From the NCBI GenBank assembly GCA_003342895.1, contig PTFA01000038.1, forward strand, positions 2,639,045 to 2,703,044: a DNA stretch of 64,000 nt, in the 5' to 3' direction. The first letter of the stretch is position 1; each line of letters opens with the position of its first letter. The notes under the pieces were generated by a model. It was not told the DNA's origin. It did no database searches and saw nothing but the letters and a program-made list of their open reading frames with translations. A program made the translations under genes and the position numbers. Source of the DNA: Casuarius casuarius. Taxonomy: Eukaryota; Chordata; Aves; Casuariiformes; Casuariidae. Shown piece after piece: positions 26,201 to 37,141 of the stretch.

Positions 26201-27597
26201 GCCCTGGTCCTCCAACAGATCCTCACTGCCAGCCACCGGGACGATGACTGGTTCATTGCACTGGTCCCAGCAACACTACCTGCAACAGGATCACACTCCT
26301 CACTAGGAAAGAGCATCAACACTGCCCATCTTGACCCCTCGGCAGGGTTTGCGCTCGCTGTCCCATGCACATTTTCCACAGGGCACCAAACGTTGTCATT
26401 TAAACGCATAAAAAGCTGAATTCAGCACTCTTTCCATAAAACGGATCGTGAACCCTTAACACCACTTGCCTCTCCTTGGAATAATAAATTATGAGGACAA
26501 ATGGCAGAATCATTATCAGTTTCAATATCCAGTCATAAATAGTCTTGTAAGAACACTGAAATGATGGTGTTTTATTGCGTTAGATATCACTTGCCATTAA
26601 TTACAGCATGAAACTTTTGTACTTTGATGAAAAGCATTTTAGCCAGCTCGGTTATAAATTTAAAACAGTCTTAACACAAAAGTCACCTCAAGTTGTTTTT
26701 TTTCCTCTATAGATCTGCACACAAAATAGCATTTTAAGCCCAGAATGACACAAAAGTAAGGCTTTAGACAAGCCATTTTACTGCATGCACATTCTGCTTT
26801 AGTGCTGACAGCAGACTAACAGTACTCACAGCTATTTTTTTCAGTAACGTTGCTGGCAGCTGGATTTCGCTGCTGCGGATACTTCACAGTTCGTTTTATT
26901 TAATAAGGGCTTTCTTTTTAATGATCTAAGTACCGTCATGAATCAATGTGGTCTTGTTTACATTTCTGCCCTGTTTCTTTTGTTTGGATCGTTTCTCCTC
27001 CCTCCCGTCACCGTAACTCGCCCCGCGCAGGACAGGAACGCAGCCAACCGCAGAGTAAGTCTGGAGTCAACAAGAGCTGTCGGGCTCGGCCCCTAACGGA
27101 TGTGCAATACCTACAGGGCCTCGCATACAGAAGTTAACTTCAGTCTAACTTCAGTGGGGTGAACCACAGGAGTGAAGCTAAGATCTGCATTTTCAAACGT
27201 TTGCGGGATCAGTCTTCACATCTCCAGGGCTTCAGCTCACAGGTCTAAGCGATCTATGCTGTGGCAATTTAAGTTGCTACTCCTGTGGCACTGGTTATCA
27301 GCCCGTAGTGTTGATTGCATGTTGCATTCATTTGCAAAAGGGATTATTACACCCCAGCTCTGGGCATGGTAAATTTACAACAGAGGCCAGATTCAGAGCC
27401 TCTACTCAACTGAATAGCTGTACATTATTATTAAATCCAACTGAATTACTAACATACATACATGAATGTACTGTCCCAAATCCAGATGCACCATATCAGC
27501 TGTGCATGGCTCCCATAGATGTTAAAGCAGATTTTGAGAAGCTGTTTTGCTTCCCCATCCAGGAGAAATTATGGGTGGCCCAGTATTTAATTTACTG
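23241..27597. other. Intergenic DNA, no gene seen
   Basis: AT-rich stretches predominate, with one repeat relic (24946-25026). The 26460-26720 interval is AT-rich with repeated ATTA/TAAT motifs and could be a conserved non-coding element. A short palindromic TACATATATGTA lies at about 23700-23711. No exon was recognised. Confidence 0.55.
24946..25026. repeat. Ancient amniote repeat (GCATGTGCTTAA family)
   Basis: CAACAAAGCATTTAGGCATG, then TGCTTAACTCCAAGCAG and CCATTCAGTGAAACTCACC, follow the reptile/bird repeat that reads caaagcacttaagcatgtgcttaa...cccattgaa.tgaaact.actcacatg. The copy is diverged and non-coding. Confidence 0.55.
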
Positions 27598-27675
27598 TCA
27601 TGAGACCTGGGAGACCAGGGTTTGGCTCTTGTCCTGCCAAATGGGCTTTGGATGTGTCCCTGGCCAAAGCAAGAA
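27598..27675 (+). mobile_element. MIR-like SINE relic
   Basis: GAGACCTGGGAGACCAGGGT followed by TTGGCTCTTGTCCTGCCAAA corresponds to the MIR/CORE-SINE stretch gagacctgggttctattcccagctctgcca. A degraded version of the 'gtgtccctggccaaagca' core follows. Confidence 0.55.
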
Positions 27676-27799
27676 CACCCAGCTCCTCACAGGTGTGAAG
27701 GCTCCAATGGTGGGAATCAGCCCAGGCTTAAGACAGGAAGTTTGGTGGTCAGATTCCCACAACAGTCAATGGAGACCTGGTCCTACTTTCAGTGGAGCC

Positions 27800-28470
27800 T
27801 TCTCATCCTTCATGTGCCTCGAAACAGCTCCGAGGAAGATTTGTTCTATAACCTTCCTGGAGACAGAGGTGGAGCTGACTAGTCCATAGTTCCTTTGATC
27901 CTTCTTGCTCTTTTTGAAGATGGGTCTAATATTTGCGTTTTCCCAGTCATCCGGGACTTTCCACAATGATTCCACAATCACTATGATCTTTTAGAGATGA
28001 CAGAGAGCAGCCTCACAATGACATCAACCAGCTTCCTCAGCACCCTCAGATGCATCTCATGTGGTCCCAAAGACCTGTATGTGCTCAGTTTGCTTAAGTC
28101 ATCTCTAAATCGATCCTCCTCTGCTATGGGCAGTACCTACCTCCCCTAAACCCTGCCACTAGGACGAAGATCTAAGAGGCTTGACAGCAGACCTTGCCAG
28201 TAAGGCGTAAGGCAAAGAACGTATCAAGTACCTCAGACTTTTACAAGTCCTTTGTCACTAGGTTGGCCAAACCATTCTGCAGCAGACCAATATGTTCCCC
28301 AGTTTGCCTTTTTCTGGTGATGTACCTATAGAAATACTTATTTTTGCCCTTCTCACCCACAACCAGTTTCGCCCCACTTTTGGCTTTTCTAATTTCATTC
28401 CTGTTGGACCACATGTGAGATCTGATGACAACTGATACTCCCCAGGACTGATCAGCACCTGTAAAAACAG
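27800..28470 (-). mobile_element. Degenerate CR1 LINE fragment (ORF2, start of reverse transcriptase)
   Basis: Read on the minus strand, broken ORF2 pieces appear in the normal CR1 order. YFYRYITRKRQTGEHIG lies near 28330, LVTKDL then VLDTFF near 28230, GPHEMHLRVLRKL near 28040, and VPDDWENANIRPIFKKSKK then KVIEQI at about 27840-27960. These correspond to the CR1 stretch from YRYI...KR through GPDG.HPRVLREL to the W..ANV.PIFKKG start of the reverse transcriptase. Internal stops and frame changes separate them, so the copy is inactive. Confidence 0.85.
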
Positions 28471-29164
28471 ATGTCATTGTAGTAACTCAACTGTTGCTTG
28501 ATATGGTGACCATTTGCTTTTTGACACAAAAGTGAGAAATTGAAGAAAAACAGTCTAATTGCTCATTTAAGGCAGCCTGTTCTTTCCCTTCTGCTTAGCC
28601 AGTTAAAACCTCATTTGACAAGCTGAGAGTTTAGCTCCCAGTGCTCTTGCTTAAAATATAACAGATGGCCTCTAATAAGTAAATTGAAAAGTGCAAATAA
28701 GGTTAAAACAATTTTTCTTTATTGAATATCATTAACTTCAAGGCTGTCCACTTTAAAATGCTAATTAAACCTCACTTCCTTTTGCAGGGTTCTAGTGAAG
28801 AAAGATTGCCATGGGGCAAATTCCTCTTCTCTGGAGGACTAGCCCAGCAAACTTATGTGTGGCTATTACGCGTCCCAAGGTTAAGAAGTAGAGTTTGAAA
28901 CTTTCTATCTATTTATCCCTTCCATATTAGTTCAATCTCACAAATAAAACACAGTCAGAAACGAAATTCAAGAGAGGTCAAGTGTGAAACCCCCCTCTGT
29001 TCACATGGCAAACAGTAATTTCTCTAAAGGTCACTACTAGTCCAAACTTCATGCTTTTTTCTCGGTGAGCAGCAGCACAGAATTTCTGAGACCATGTTAC
29101 GACCCTGCCACACGTCATGCTACAAGTATTTGGCTGTGCATTGATAGCACCACACACAGTACAG

Positions 29165-29715
29165 GAGCACCTCACTCCCTTGATGGTCAGAAACTTTCTA
29201 ATTTCCAATTCAAATTTATTCACAATCAGTATATGTCCACTTGCTCTTGTGCCAATATTGTCCTTTGGCTTAAATAGATTTTCTCCCTCTCTTTACCCCC
29301 AGCCCTGAAGGATTTATGGTGAGCAATCATACCACCTCTCTGCTTCCATTTGCTAGGCTAAAAAAGCTATGCTTTTAATCTCCTCTCCTAGGACAGACTT
29401 TACATTCCCCTGCACAACTTAACAGCCCTATGGACACCTGGTCCAGTTTTAATTCTACTTTCTTGAACACAGGAGACCAGAACTGCAAATGCTATCCCAA
29501 ACGAGGTTTCACCAGTGTCATGCACGAGGCAATGCACCTTGTCCCAGGTAAAAAGGTGACACAGGTGAGCTGAAGAATGACATTTACCTCCTTCACGGTC
29601 AGGTCATATTGACATTTCCTACTCAGCACAGAAAAGCTAACATATTGAAATCTTTCACTTCCTCTGTTGCTGCTGAAGGTTGAGCTCCCAGTCCCATACA
29701 AGTCCAAACAGCACT
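29165..29715 (-). mobile_element. Old CR1-type LINE 3' portion
   Basis: On the plus strand the segment is the reverse complement of a widespread amniote CR1-type 3' region. It includes GATGGTCAGAAACTTTCTAA, TATATGTCCACTTGCTCTTG, GGAGACCAGAACTGCAAATG and ACGAGGTTTCACCAGTG. In the minus-strand frame this gives LVKPRLG, where active copies have LVRPHLEY followed by CVQFW. Point changes and indels are numerous. It lies on the same strand as the 27800-28470 fragment. The 5' part of one and the 3' part of the other are in the wrong order for a single element, so two insertions are likely. Confidence 0.8.
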
Positions 29716-32700
29716 GAAACTCAGCCTCCAAAGAGCCCCATCTTCAACAAAAAACAATGGGCATGAAGCCACCAGTTTTGTGGACAGCAGCCTCGTGATG
29801 ATAGCCCCTCACCAGGGGCAGAGCGCTCTGGGTACTAGTGAGGCCTCCTCAGCCTGGAGGGCTTCACCCACGGTTCCCCACCCACAGACTGGCACTGGTA
29901 GGCTGGAGCAGCTCGGGAAGGGAGCAGTGCCCTGTCCCCTGGGAGGCTGGGCTGCTGCAGAGAAAAAAAGCAAGATGCACTGGGTGACAAGAAGGGGAGC
30001 TTGACGGAGTACCTGAGCCCCCTCCCCAAGCAATTCCTGACTTGTGATGTCTTCTCCCGCCCCCTCTAAGTACATGACTCTCACTCATCTGAGAAATTGA
30101 ATCTACTACTTCATTTAAAGATTCAGAGTATAAATTAGCACAGAACTTGATATATAAAATGTACAACTTGATATCAATTACCCAACCAGTCTCACCACAG
30201 TGATTTCTCATCTAGACAATCTGGCTGAACATCAACCTCTTGGCATCCTTCCCTCAGCCCCCAAAATGCTCTGGACAACCCAACACTGATCACTGCTCAG
30301 CAACTGAGTTACAGCAATGTTGCTGGGCCAAGAGAGAAGGGAAACGGTTTTGTGACATTCATCCCAGCCGTTACAGGAAGAGCATGGCACAGGGGTGGCT
30401 AATCTCTCTTACTACGGAAGCCAATGAACCATGGGGGTTGACTACTGACTGGCAGGGGAAGTTGTTAGCAATAGTTGTTTAAGTTTAACCAGTCCATTTA
30501 TAAAGTGTGCCAAAACCTCACACAATACAGATCAAAGTGAAAAATCCATATTCACTGGGCAAACAGCAAAATGGGTCTATGCTGAAAGGCTTCTGAGAGA
30601 GTCTGCTGTGCTGCTAACACAGCGAGATGGAATCAAATGAAACAACGCGGCCACATCTTCTGAATTAACAGTCGTTCCAGGAAAAAAATGCTTTCACGCC
30701 AAGGGAGGTCTTGAAATGCAGCTCATTTGCTTATTCATTTGGATGAACTGTCTGACTAAATCACGTATTGGATTAGCTACATTCAATGTATTCTTTTTCC
30801 CCTCTGCTTGAGCAGGCATCTCTTCAAAGGGACAACAATGGCAGGGACCAGAATAATTAGGCCAAGAAACGGAAATTGGGCAAACATATTGTCATCTTTC
30901 AACAGTATCTTTCTTGATCAAACGGGTATTTCTGCTATAAGCAACTGTCCTCAAATTGTGCCATTTAGGGCTGGAGTCTAACAAAGAAACGATACCAGGA
31001 GTGACAGGGGAACGTCCCATCCTAACCTAACACGCTACAGCAGCGGCATGAAGAAATGCTCTCAAGAGGCACAAGCTGCAACATCAAAGTTGTGTGAGAA
31101 TCCTTTGCTTCTTATTTGTTTTCTGTAACTCGTGTTTTATTTTAAGATAAAAGCTCACAGCTAAGAAGCAGCTCTGCGGTGACTGCCTAAGCCCTTCTTT
31201 TATACAATATGGCTTAGTCTATTTTTTAAAGAGAATTCCAGCTTCCGCTAAAGCAGTATTTATCAGATTCAGAACAGAGCTGAGGTTTCAGGAGGGCAGT
31301 GAGTACATGTCAGTCAGAGAGTAAATATCATCTCCCAACAGCACGTCAAACAGACCTTTGTTTTCCTGTGCAATGCTTGTCTAAGTCTTAAGGGAGCTGT
31401 CTTTTACTGCACCAGGGTATGGAGCTTGCGGGCACAATCCAAATGCCTGGGAGAGTCCAGCTTGGAGGGATAAACATGAGCAAGGGCAAGCAACAACCGG
31501 ACAACGAGCAAGAACGTGAGTAACAGAGCGGCCGACCCCCATCTGTTGGTTATCTCCACGCAGGTGGAGGAAGAGGCCTGTCCAAAGCAGCTGGGGAGCC
31601 GATTTCATGGACTGGGCAGGAAAACAGAGCAGCCCTGGAACAAGAAAGCTTTCTAGTGGTAACGGGGGACAAATCAAAGTTGAGATCAGCTTTCAGTCAA
31701 GTCTTGGGGAGTTTTGGCACACCATGAAAATTTGGCTTTTTCTGACCCCTTCTCCACTCAGCTGCCTTTGAACTCAGCAGGGAGAGGTGGCTCTCCGGAC
31801 ATAATTCACCTGCTCTGTTGCAGCCAGCTACCATAGGATGAATGACAGCCAACACCACCACTCTGTCATGGTCCTCTCCTTTGATTATAGCGGGAGCCCA
31901 TCTGACAGACACAGACGTTTACACTGGTCAGATGAATCCCATGCCTAAGGTGACCAAAGCCTTCTGTTTGGCTGATCAGATGCTAAAAGGGAAAGGACAA
32001 CCAGATGGATGTGTTACAGAATACTAAGACACAGCTTACCCAGTAAAAACAGAATTAATAGCAGCATCTTAACGTAGAACATAGCACAAGAGCCTGTCAT
32101 CCAAGGATCTTAAAGGAAGACACATTTTATGTAATTAATAATATCCCCACTTGCTCTATGGGGTAGGCTGAGAGATTAGGCAACTTAGTCAAAGACCAAA
32201 ATCAGTGATGACAGCAGAATCCAGACGCAATGATAGCTGCTCCCTCACCCTTACCCCTCAGGATATCTGCTTCAAGAGCACCAAACAAAATCAGTGAGTG
32301 CCCACAATGGCCAAGATATTCCCAGAAGCCCAGGATAACTGCAGAAACGTCATTCCATTTGTCAAGGCCAACTTTACAAAGCAACAGAGGAGCAGAAAAA
32401 CAAGTAGAGGAAAATGATTCTTGGGAATGGATTTCAGCAGGAGACAAGCTCACTCAACACAGTGTTACAAAAAAAAAGTTCTCAGCATCTCTCAGAAGTG
32501 GAAACAACTAACTAAGCAAACCAAGTACACAGAAAGGTTTATCTGCTGCAGGAGAGAGAAAACAAAAAACAAGTCTTTGGAGAAAACATCTAAAATTCTT
32601 ACATTCTTGCAACATAAGCTTTGATTACTCAAAGCTAGACCACTCACCGGCTAGCCAAAGAGGCTTGGTTTAGGCTGTAATCACAGCATGGAGGGAGAGC

Positions 32701-33321
32701 AGAGGCTGTAATCACTGTAAATATCCATGTCAAAGGAGACATGTTTACGCACTTCAGAAAGAAGCTGGCTACCAACAAAAAAAGTCATCCTGAGTTCTGC
32801 TGCCCGGCATGTCACATTGACCTGCACAAAGGCAGCATAAAGTAATAACAAGGTAAGATCCTTTGGTGTAGGTTTTTATACCCAACTCACACAAGTGTAA
32901 ACACTGTATTAAGATTTCAAGCCAGGCAGAATCAGGACTACGGTCAGTAGATCTTTAGAAAGGCTTTTCAAGGAAACACTCCGCGCAGGATCACTTATTT
33001 GCCTCAATGTCCATCTGTCTGCTCATCATCCTTATTCCTATGTTTAACTTGTTTGCCATTTTCACTCCAATCTGACTGAGGGTCGAGATCTCAACAAAAT
33101 CAAAATCGTAAAGGTTACGTGAAAAATCAGCAGCTGGGTAAAGGAAAAATCCAAATTAGCACCTTTCTGCCCAGGGAGGGGTTATAACTTGGCCCCTTAT
33201 TCATTACAAGTTCCAATATCAGCCAGTTTAGTTCTCAAAAACATCATGCTTTTCTTCCCCCAGCCCCTAACCCGCACACAGAGCAGTAAAACAAATGATT
33301 TGTTGAAAGTTTTGCTTTGGC
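29716..33321. other. Intergenic DNA, no gene seen
   Basis: Apart from the MIR/L2 relic at 32145-32228, no gene or repeat family was recognised. Short open frames near 29780-30080 and 31380-31680 overlap on both strands and are taken as chance. Confidence 0.55.
32145..32228 (-). mobile_element. MIR/L2-like relic
   Basis: The plus strand reads ATATCCCCACTTGCTCTATG, then AGGCTGAGAGATTAGGCAAC and GCAGAATCCAGACGC. It is the reverse complement of the MIR/L2 tail, in which 'ccatttta.agatgaggaaactgag' is followed by 'ttgcccaaggtcac' and 'ggatttgaacccag'. It is strongly diverged. Confidence 0.5.
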
Positions 33322-33348
33322 TTTTTTTTTTTTTTTTTTTTTTTTTTT
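33322..33348. repeat. Poly-T homopolymer running into an assembly gap
   Basis: Twenty-seven uninterrupted T residues abut the 50-N gap. The true length is unknown because the gap starts inside or just after the run. Confidence 0.95.
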
Positions 33349-33398
33349 NNNNNNNNNNNNNNNNNNNNNNNNNNNNNNNNNNNNNNNNNNNNNNNNNN
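33349..33398. other. Assembly gap, 50 N
   Basis: The sequence is undetermined. The round size suggests a placeholder rather than a measured length. Apparent reading frames crossing it have no meaning. Confidence 0.99.
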
Positions 33399-36300
33399 CT
33401 TCAGTGCGCTGCTCTGTGATCTGCAGTGGTAGCTACAAGTCCAAAGGAAAAGAAAGCTGAAAAACAAAAAGGTCCCACCGGGATCACACCCAGTGGTATT
33501 GAATTCAATTACTTATTAAATCACAGACAGAGCACAGACCTTTTTCAGTGCATTACTTATTCAATCAGAGCTCCAGCTCTCTGAACTGGTCCCTTAAGAA
33601 ACAGCAAACGTCTTTTCCTGCTTGTTTCCAGCTGCCTCGCAAAAGACTCTAGGCTGCAAAGAAAATGGTTTTTCTCTGGGTCACGGTACAACAAGAGCTC
33701 GTGGGTGAACCCAGTGCAGCTCTGATGGACTGATGAGGGTGCAGGGCCCTTAAGGCAGGGGAGCTGCCTGGATTCGGCCACAATCCAGCTGCGACCTCGA
33801 CCGGCTGTGCTGGCGTAGGACAGCAGGCGCAGGTTGGGCAGCGATGAACAACTTCCTTCCTCCATGCAATTTGCAGCAGATCTGTCTACATGGGGAATAT
33901 TGTTCAGCAGGTCTTTAATCACAGAAGCCAACCTTCCTTCTAGACAAGATTGCCATGCCATGCTGTTCAGCTTAAAGAATGGCAAGGTCATCAAAGTGGT
34001 GGGGAAATCAAGCTCAACCAAATATGCTGAGGTAGAAGGTGTTAGCTTGCATTTAGATACATGTTAGCAAAGACGTTAATTAACTCTAACCACTTTTTTT
34101 TACTCCACACAACCAGAGTTGCTCAACGAGAAGCCAGAATAACATAAGGTAGACAAGCTGGCAAGAAAACAAGCATGATTTGGAAACCAAAGGGCACCAG
34201 ATCTTTCCATCAGTGGGGTCTTTTTAGAGGGATGCACATGTGACAGCAAGAAACCTGCAGTTCCTTGGCAGGCTAATGTGCATCCCTGGGAAAGGCAAAG
34301 AGAAAAGAGTGGTGGAAGTCTTACAGCAGCATTTCTCCAAAAGACTTTTCTAGGGGGAGATTTATTGAGTCTTATTCTATCTGACACTAGTCAGTGAACA
34401 TGTGCAACTTTGGTGAGCTGGAAAAAAAAAAAGAGCTTGTCTATAAATTCTTATACTCCAGACACCATTCCTCAGAGGCCAGCCCTAATAAACCCATCAC
34501 CACAGCAATACTATAACTCAGTGGTGCTCAACTCCTGGCCTTTCATAGCCTTGCCTCTGACTCCTTTCTCAGGGACTCCTGCACCAAGCACACAGTGCAT
34601 CACTTACCCCCAGGAAACAGCGTTTTAACACTGACATGGGACACATCTACACCGCACAGCAAAGCACAGTTCAGAGAGCCCCGAGTCAGCCCAATGTGGC
34701 ATGGCAAGGCTGGAAATGGACAGTTTTGGCCACTGGGCAATGCTGCCTTTTACAGCCAGAAGCACTCGGGCCCCAAAATTAGCTACCCCATTCAGAGCAA
34801 TACCCCACTGACACCCCCAACACTCCATTGGGAGGCAATGATCTAATTAGAAATGTTCCGGCTAACAAAAATGTCCCTATGATTAACTGCACTGTGCTAC
34901 GAGAGGGGAAACGTGAGCTTCAAGCTTCTTAAGCTGAGTAAGGGATTGACCCTGATCCTCCCATTTCACAGGCAAATAAGTAAGCCGCAAAGCTGTATGA
35001 GGCATCGGTCCTCCCACTCTAATAAGCCAATCGAACTACTCAGGAAATTGTCACCAAAACCCAGCACACCTAAAATGCCTCTCTGAATCCCTTCCCTATG
35101 TGAGTTAGCCCTGATGCCAAACTAGTAACCAGACAGAGCTACTGATGTCCATACTGCTTTGCACTGCTTAACCTGCATTTGTTTTAATTCTTCTGCACCT
35201 CTACAGCCTTGCTCAATGACAAAACGACTGCTGAAGGTGGAGGCCTGTGAGAAGTGTTATATGCTTTAGCACTGTACCTTGGGACCCAGAATAATAAGCA
35301 CATAAAAGAGATAAATGTGTATTTATAATGCCACCTTTTAAAGCAATTGCTTAAAAGAAGCCTGCTTTAGAAACTCAGAAACGTAATGCTTGACCTTGCT
35401 GAGTAATCTTGCTAATATCATGAGAAGTTATAATTATTCAGTTGTGAACAAAAAAGACACTGCTCATACTCGCGAACAAAACACTTCAATGCAAAAGGGA
35501 GAGCAAAGGAGGAACGTGCCCATTCCCCTGCCGCTCCTTGGGTGAGTCACTGCAAGGTCTTCCCACCCTCACAGCAGAGATGCACCAGTGACTATGAGTG
35601 CTCCTAGAGACCACTGTAATATGAAGAACACAAATTTGAGTCACCCACCTCAGGTAGGGATATAACCCAGTTCTCCAAGGCAGAGCTCAAACACTCAGTA
35701 GAGAGATCCTCTACCCATTTCCTGCAATTCCCTGACTTCTTCCCGAGACATATTCTGACTTCTACAAGAGCTGAAGAAAGGCTCCAGTCACTTTTATTAA
35801 AAAAGCCCACTTTACTCCCAGAAGAAGTTCTTATCCTAAGGGAAAAATACTGGCATTGTACAACGGTGCAATAGAGTTCCCATTTGCACAGGGTGATTTA
35901 GGATGTTTGTTCAAATTCTGACTCCTGCTCATCTCTGCTGAATGATCTCCTGGTCTGTATTTTACCTAAGATTGTCTCAGCTACATCTGCTTAACCGGGA
36001 CTAAAAACAGTTGAAGTGGAAGAGTAGCATCAGAGCAAGACAGTCACCAATTTTGCTCATGATCTCCAAGAAAGAAATGGCATATTGATGGTATAAATTA
36101 CTAGCGACCTTCATGCCCTGTTGGGGGGAGGACCCTACCTCTGCTGTCGCACTCAGCATGCAACAAAGAATTTCATGGCCATAACACCTGAAGGAGGAAA
36201 GGAAAACACTATTACCCTAAGCCAGTGTGCAGATGGAGCTGACTCTCTGCTTTCTACTACAGAAGGGAAACACTGTGCAACATTTTCTACATTTGTCCCT

Positions 36301-36841
36301 TTTTAATTTTTTACAAAACTAATGTCAAGTAAAATATTGTGCCACAGTTTCTATATCACACAGGTTGAATTCAACCTATCTACAAGAATCTCTGCTTTCC
36401 TGGTCTTAGACAATCCAAACACATCATGTTTCATCACACAACCAATTTTCCATAATGACATGTAACAAGAATTCCCCTTCTCTGACAGTTCCACTGAATA
36501 TCTGTAAACTGTAATCAGCCTTTACACCACACATCTCTGATGGGATGGGATTAAGTCAGTAAGTTTACACTTTTTGTGGATTTTATGTAGGTAAGGATAT
36601 AAACATAGACAAATTACAGACATGCAGAAAGATAGTTTCAAAGATTCAAGTGGGAGAGGTTGCAGAAGAAAGATACTGTACTAAATAGGTATGCAGAGAG
36701 GCCAGTATGCTAAACACATGGAATTGAAACTGGTAGAGATGGGTATAGAGATTCGGGTATACAATGCACCTGACTCCAGCTATTCCGAAACAGCAAGCAT
36801 GACCTGAAAAGTACCCAAGAAAAATTTATGTCAAAGATGCA
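33399..36841. other. Intergenic DNA downstream of XYLB, no gene seen
   Basis: A minus-strand frame of 154 codons at 33557-34021 resembles no protein I know and is of a length expected by chance in this much DNA. A weak local duplication occurs at 33508-33525 and 33552-33570 (ATTACTTATT followed by AATCA-like sequence). No RNA gene was recognised. Confidence 0.55.
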
Positions 36842-36859
36842 CAGAACAATGTGATGCTA

Positions 36860-36865
36860 TTTAAT
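36860..36865 (-). terminator. Possible XYLB polyadenylation hexamer (ATTAAA)
   Basis: The minus strand reads ATTAAA about 195 bases after the XYLB stop. A GT/T-rich stretch (around 36815-36850) follows, as often seen downstream of cleavage sites. ATTAAA is the second most frequent vertebrate hexamer. Another copy lies at 36302-36307, so the true end of the 3' UTR cannot be fixed from sequence alone. Confidence 0.25.
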
Positions 36866-37060
36866 CAGATTTTCAATCTCAAAGTAACTTTTCCTCCAAC
36901 ATCCTCAAAAACAGTCATTTAAAAATTATTCATCATACTATTTTAAGACACAAAATGCAACAGAATGCTTTAAACAACTCCAGCAAATTCTGATCAAATC
37001 TCTTCTGATCTTCTCCTTGGCAATCCACTCTTCAGCCGACTTATAAATTTTGTTTGCTTG

Positions 37061-37141
37061 TTACTTCGCCAGACAAGAGGTTGGGCTGTAGATCACCTTC
37101 TGTTCAAGCTCTGCATATCTCTTCAGAAGTGGACGATAGAG
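37061..37141 (-). CDS. XYLB: XYLB terminal coding exon with stop codon
   Basis: The coding part of the last exon is 81 bp, on the minus strand after a CCTTTTTAG acceptor (37142-37143 are ct on the plus strand). It reads LYRPLLKRYAELEQKVIYSP and then TSCLAK, with TAA at 37061-37063. The L(Y)xxLLxxYAxLEQ pattern matches the terminal helix of human XYLB, which I recall as VYEALLPQYAKLEQ followed by a short tail. The residues after LEQ differ from the mammalian tail, as expected for an unconstrained C terminus. Joined to the previous exon, the frame is phase 0. The 3' UTR continues to lower coordinates with no obvious canonical AATAAA close by. Confidence 0.9.
   Translation of the reverse strand, partial: LYRPLLKRYAELEQKVIYSPTSCLAK

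Noticed and set aside
27308..27889. 193-codon open frame on the plus strand, the longest in the window
   Set aside because: It overlaps a MIR-like relic and runs antisense through a CR1 reverse-transcriptase fragment. The translated sequence shows no family pattern.
33189..33467. Open frames running across the 50-N gap
   Set aside because: They exist only because N is translated as X. No real frame is shown.
33557..34021. 154-codon open frame on the minus strand
   Set aside because: No recognisable domain. A few frames of this length are expected by chance in 64 kb of this composition.
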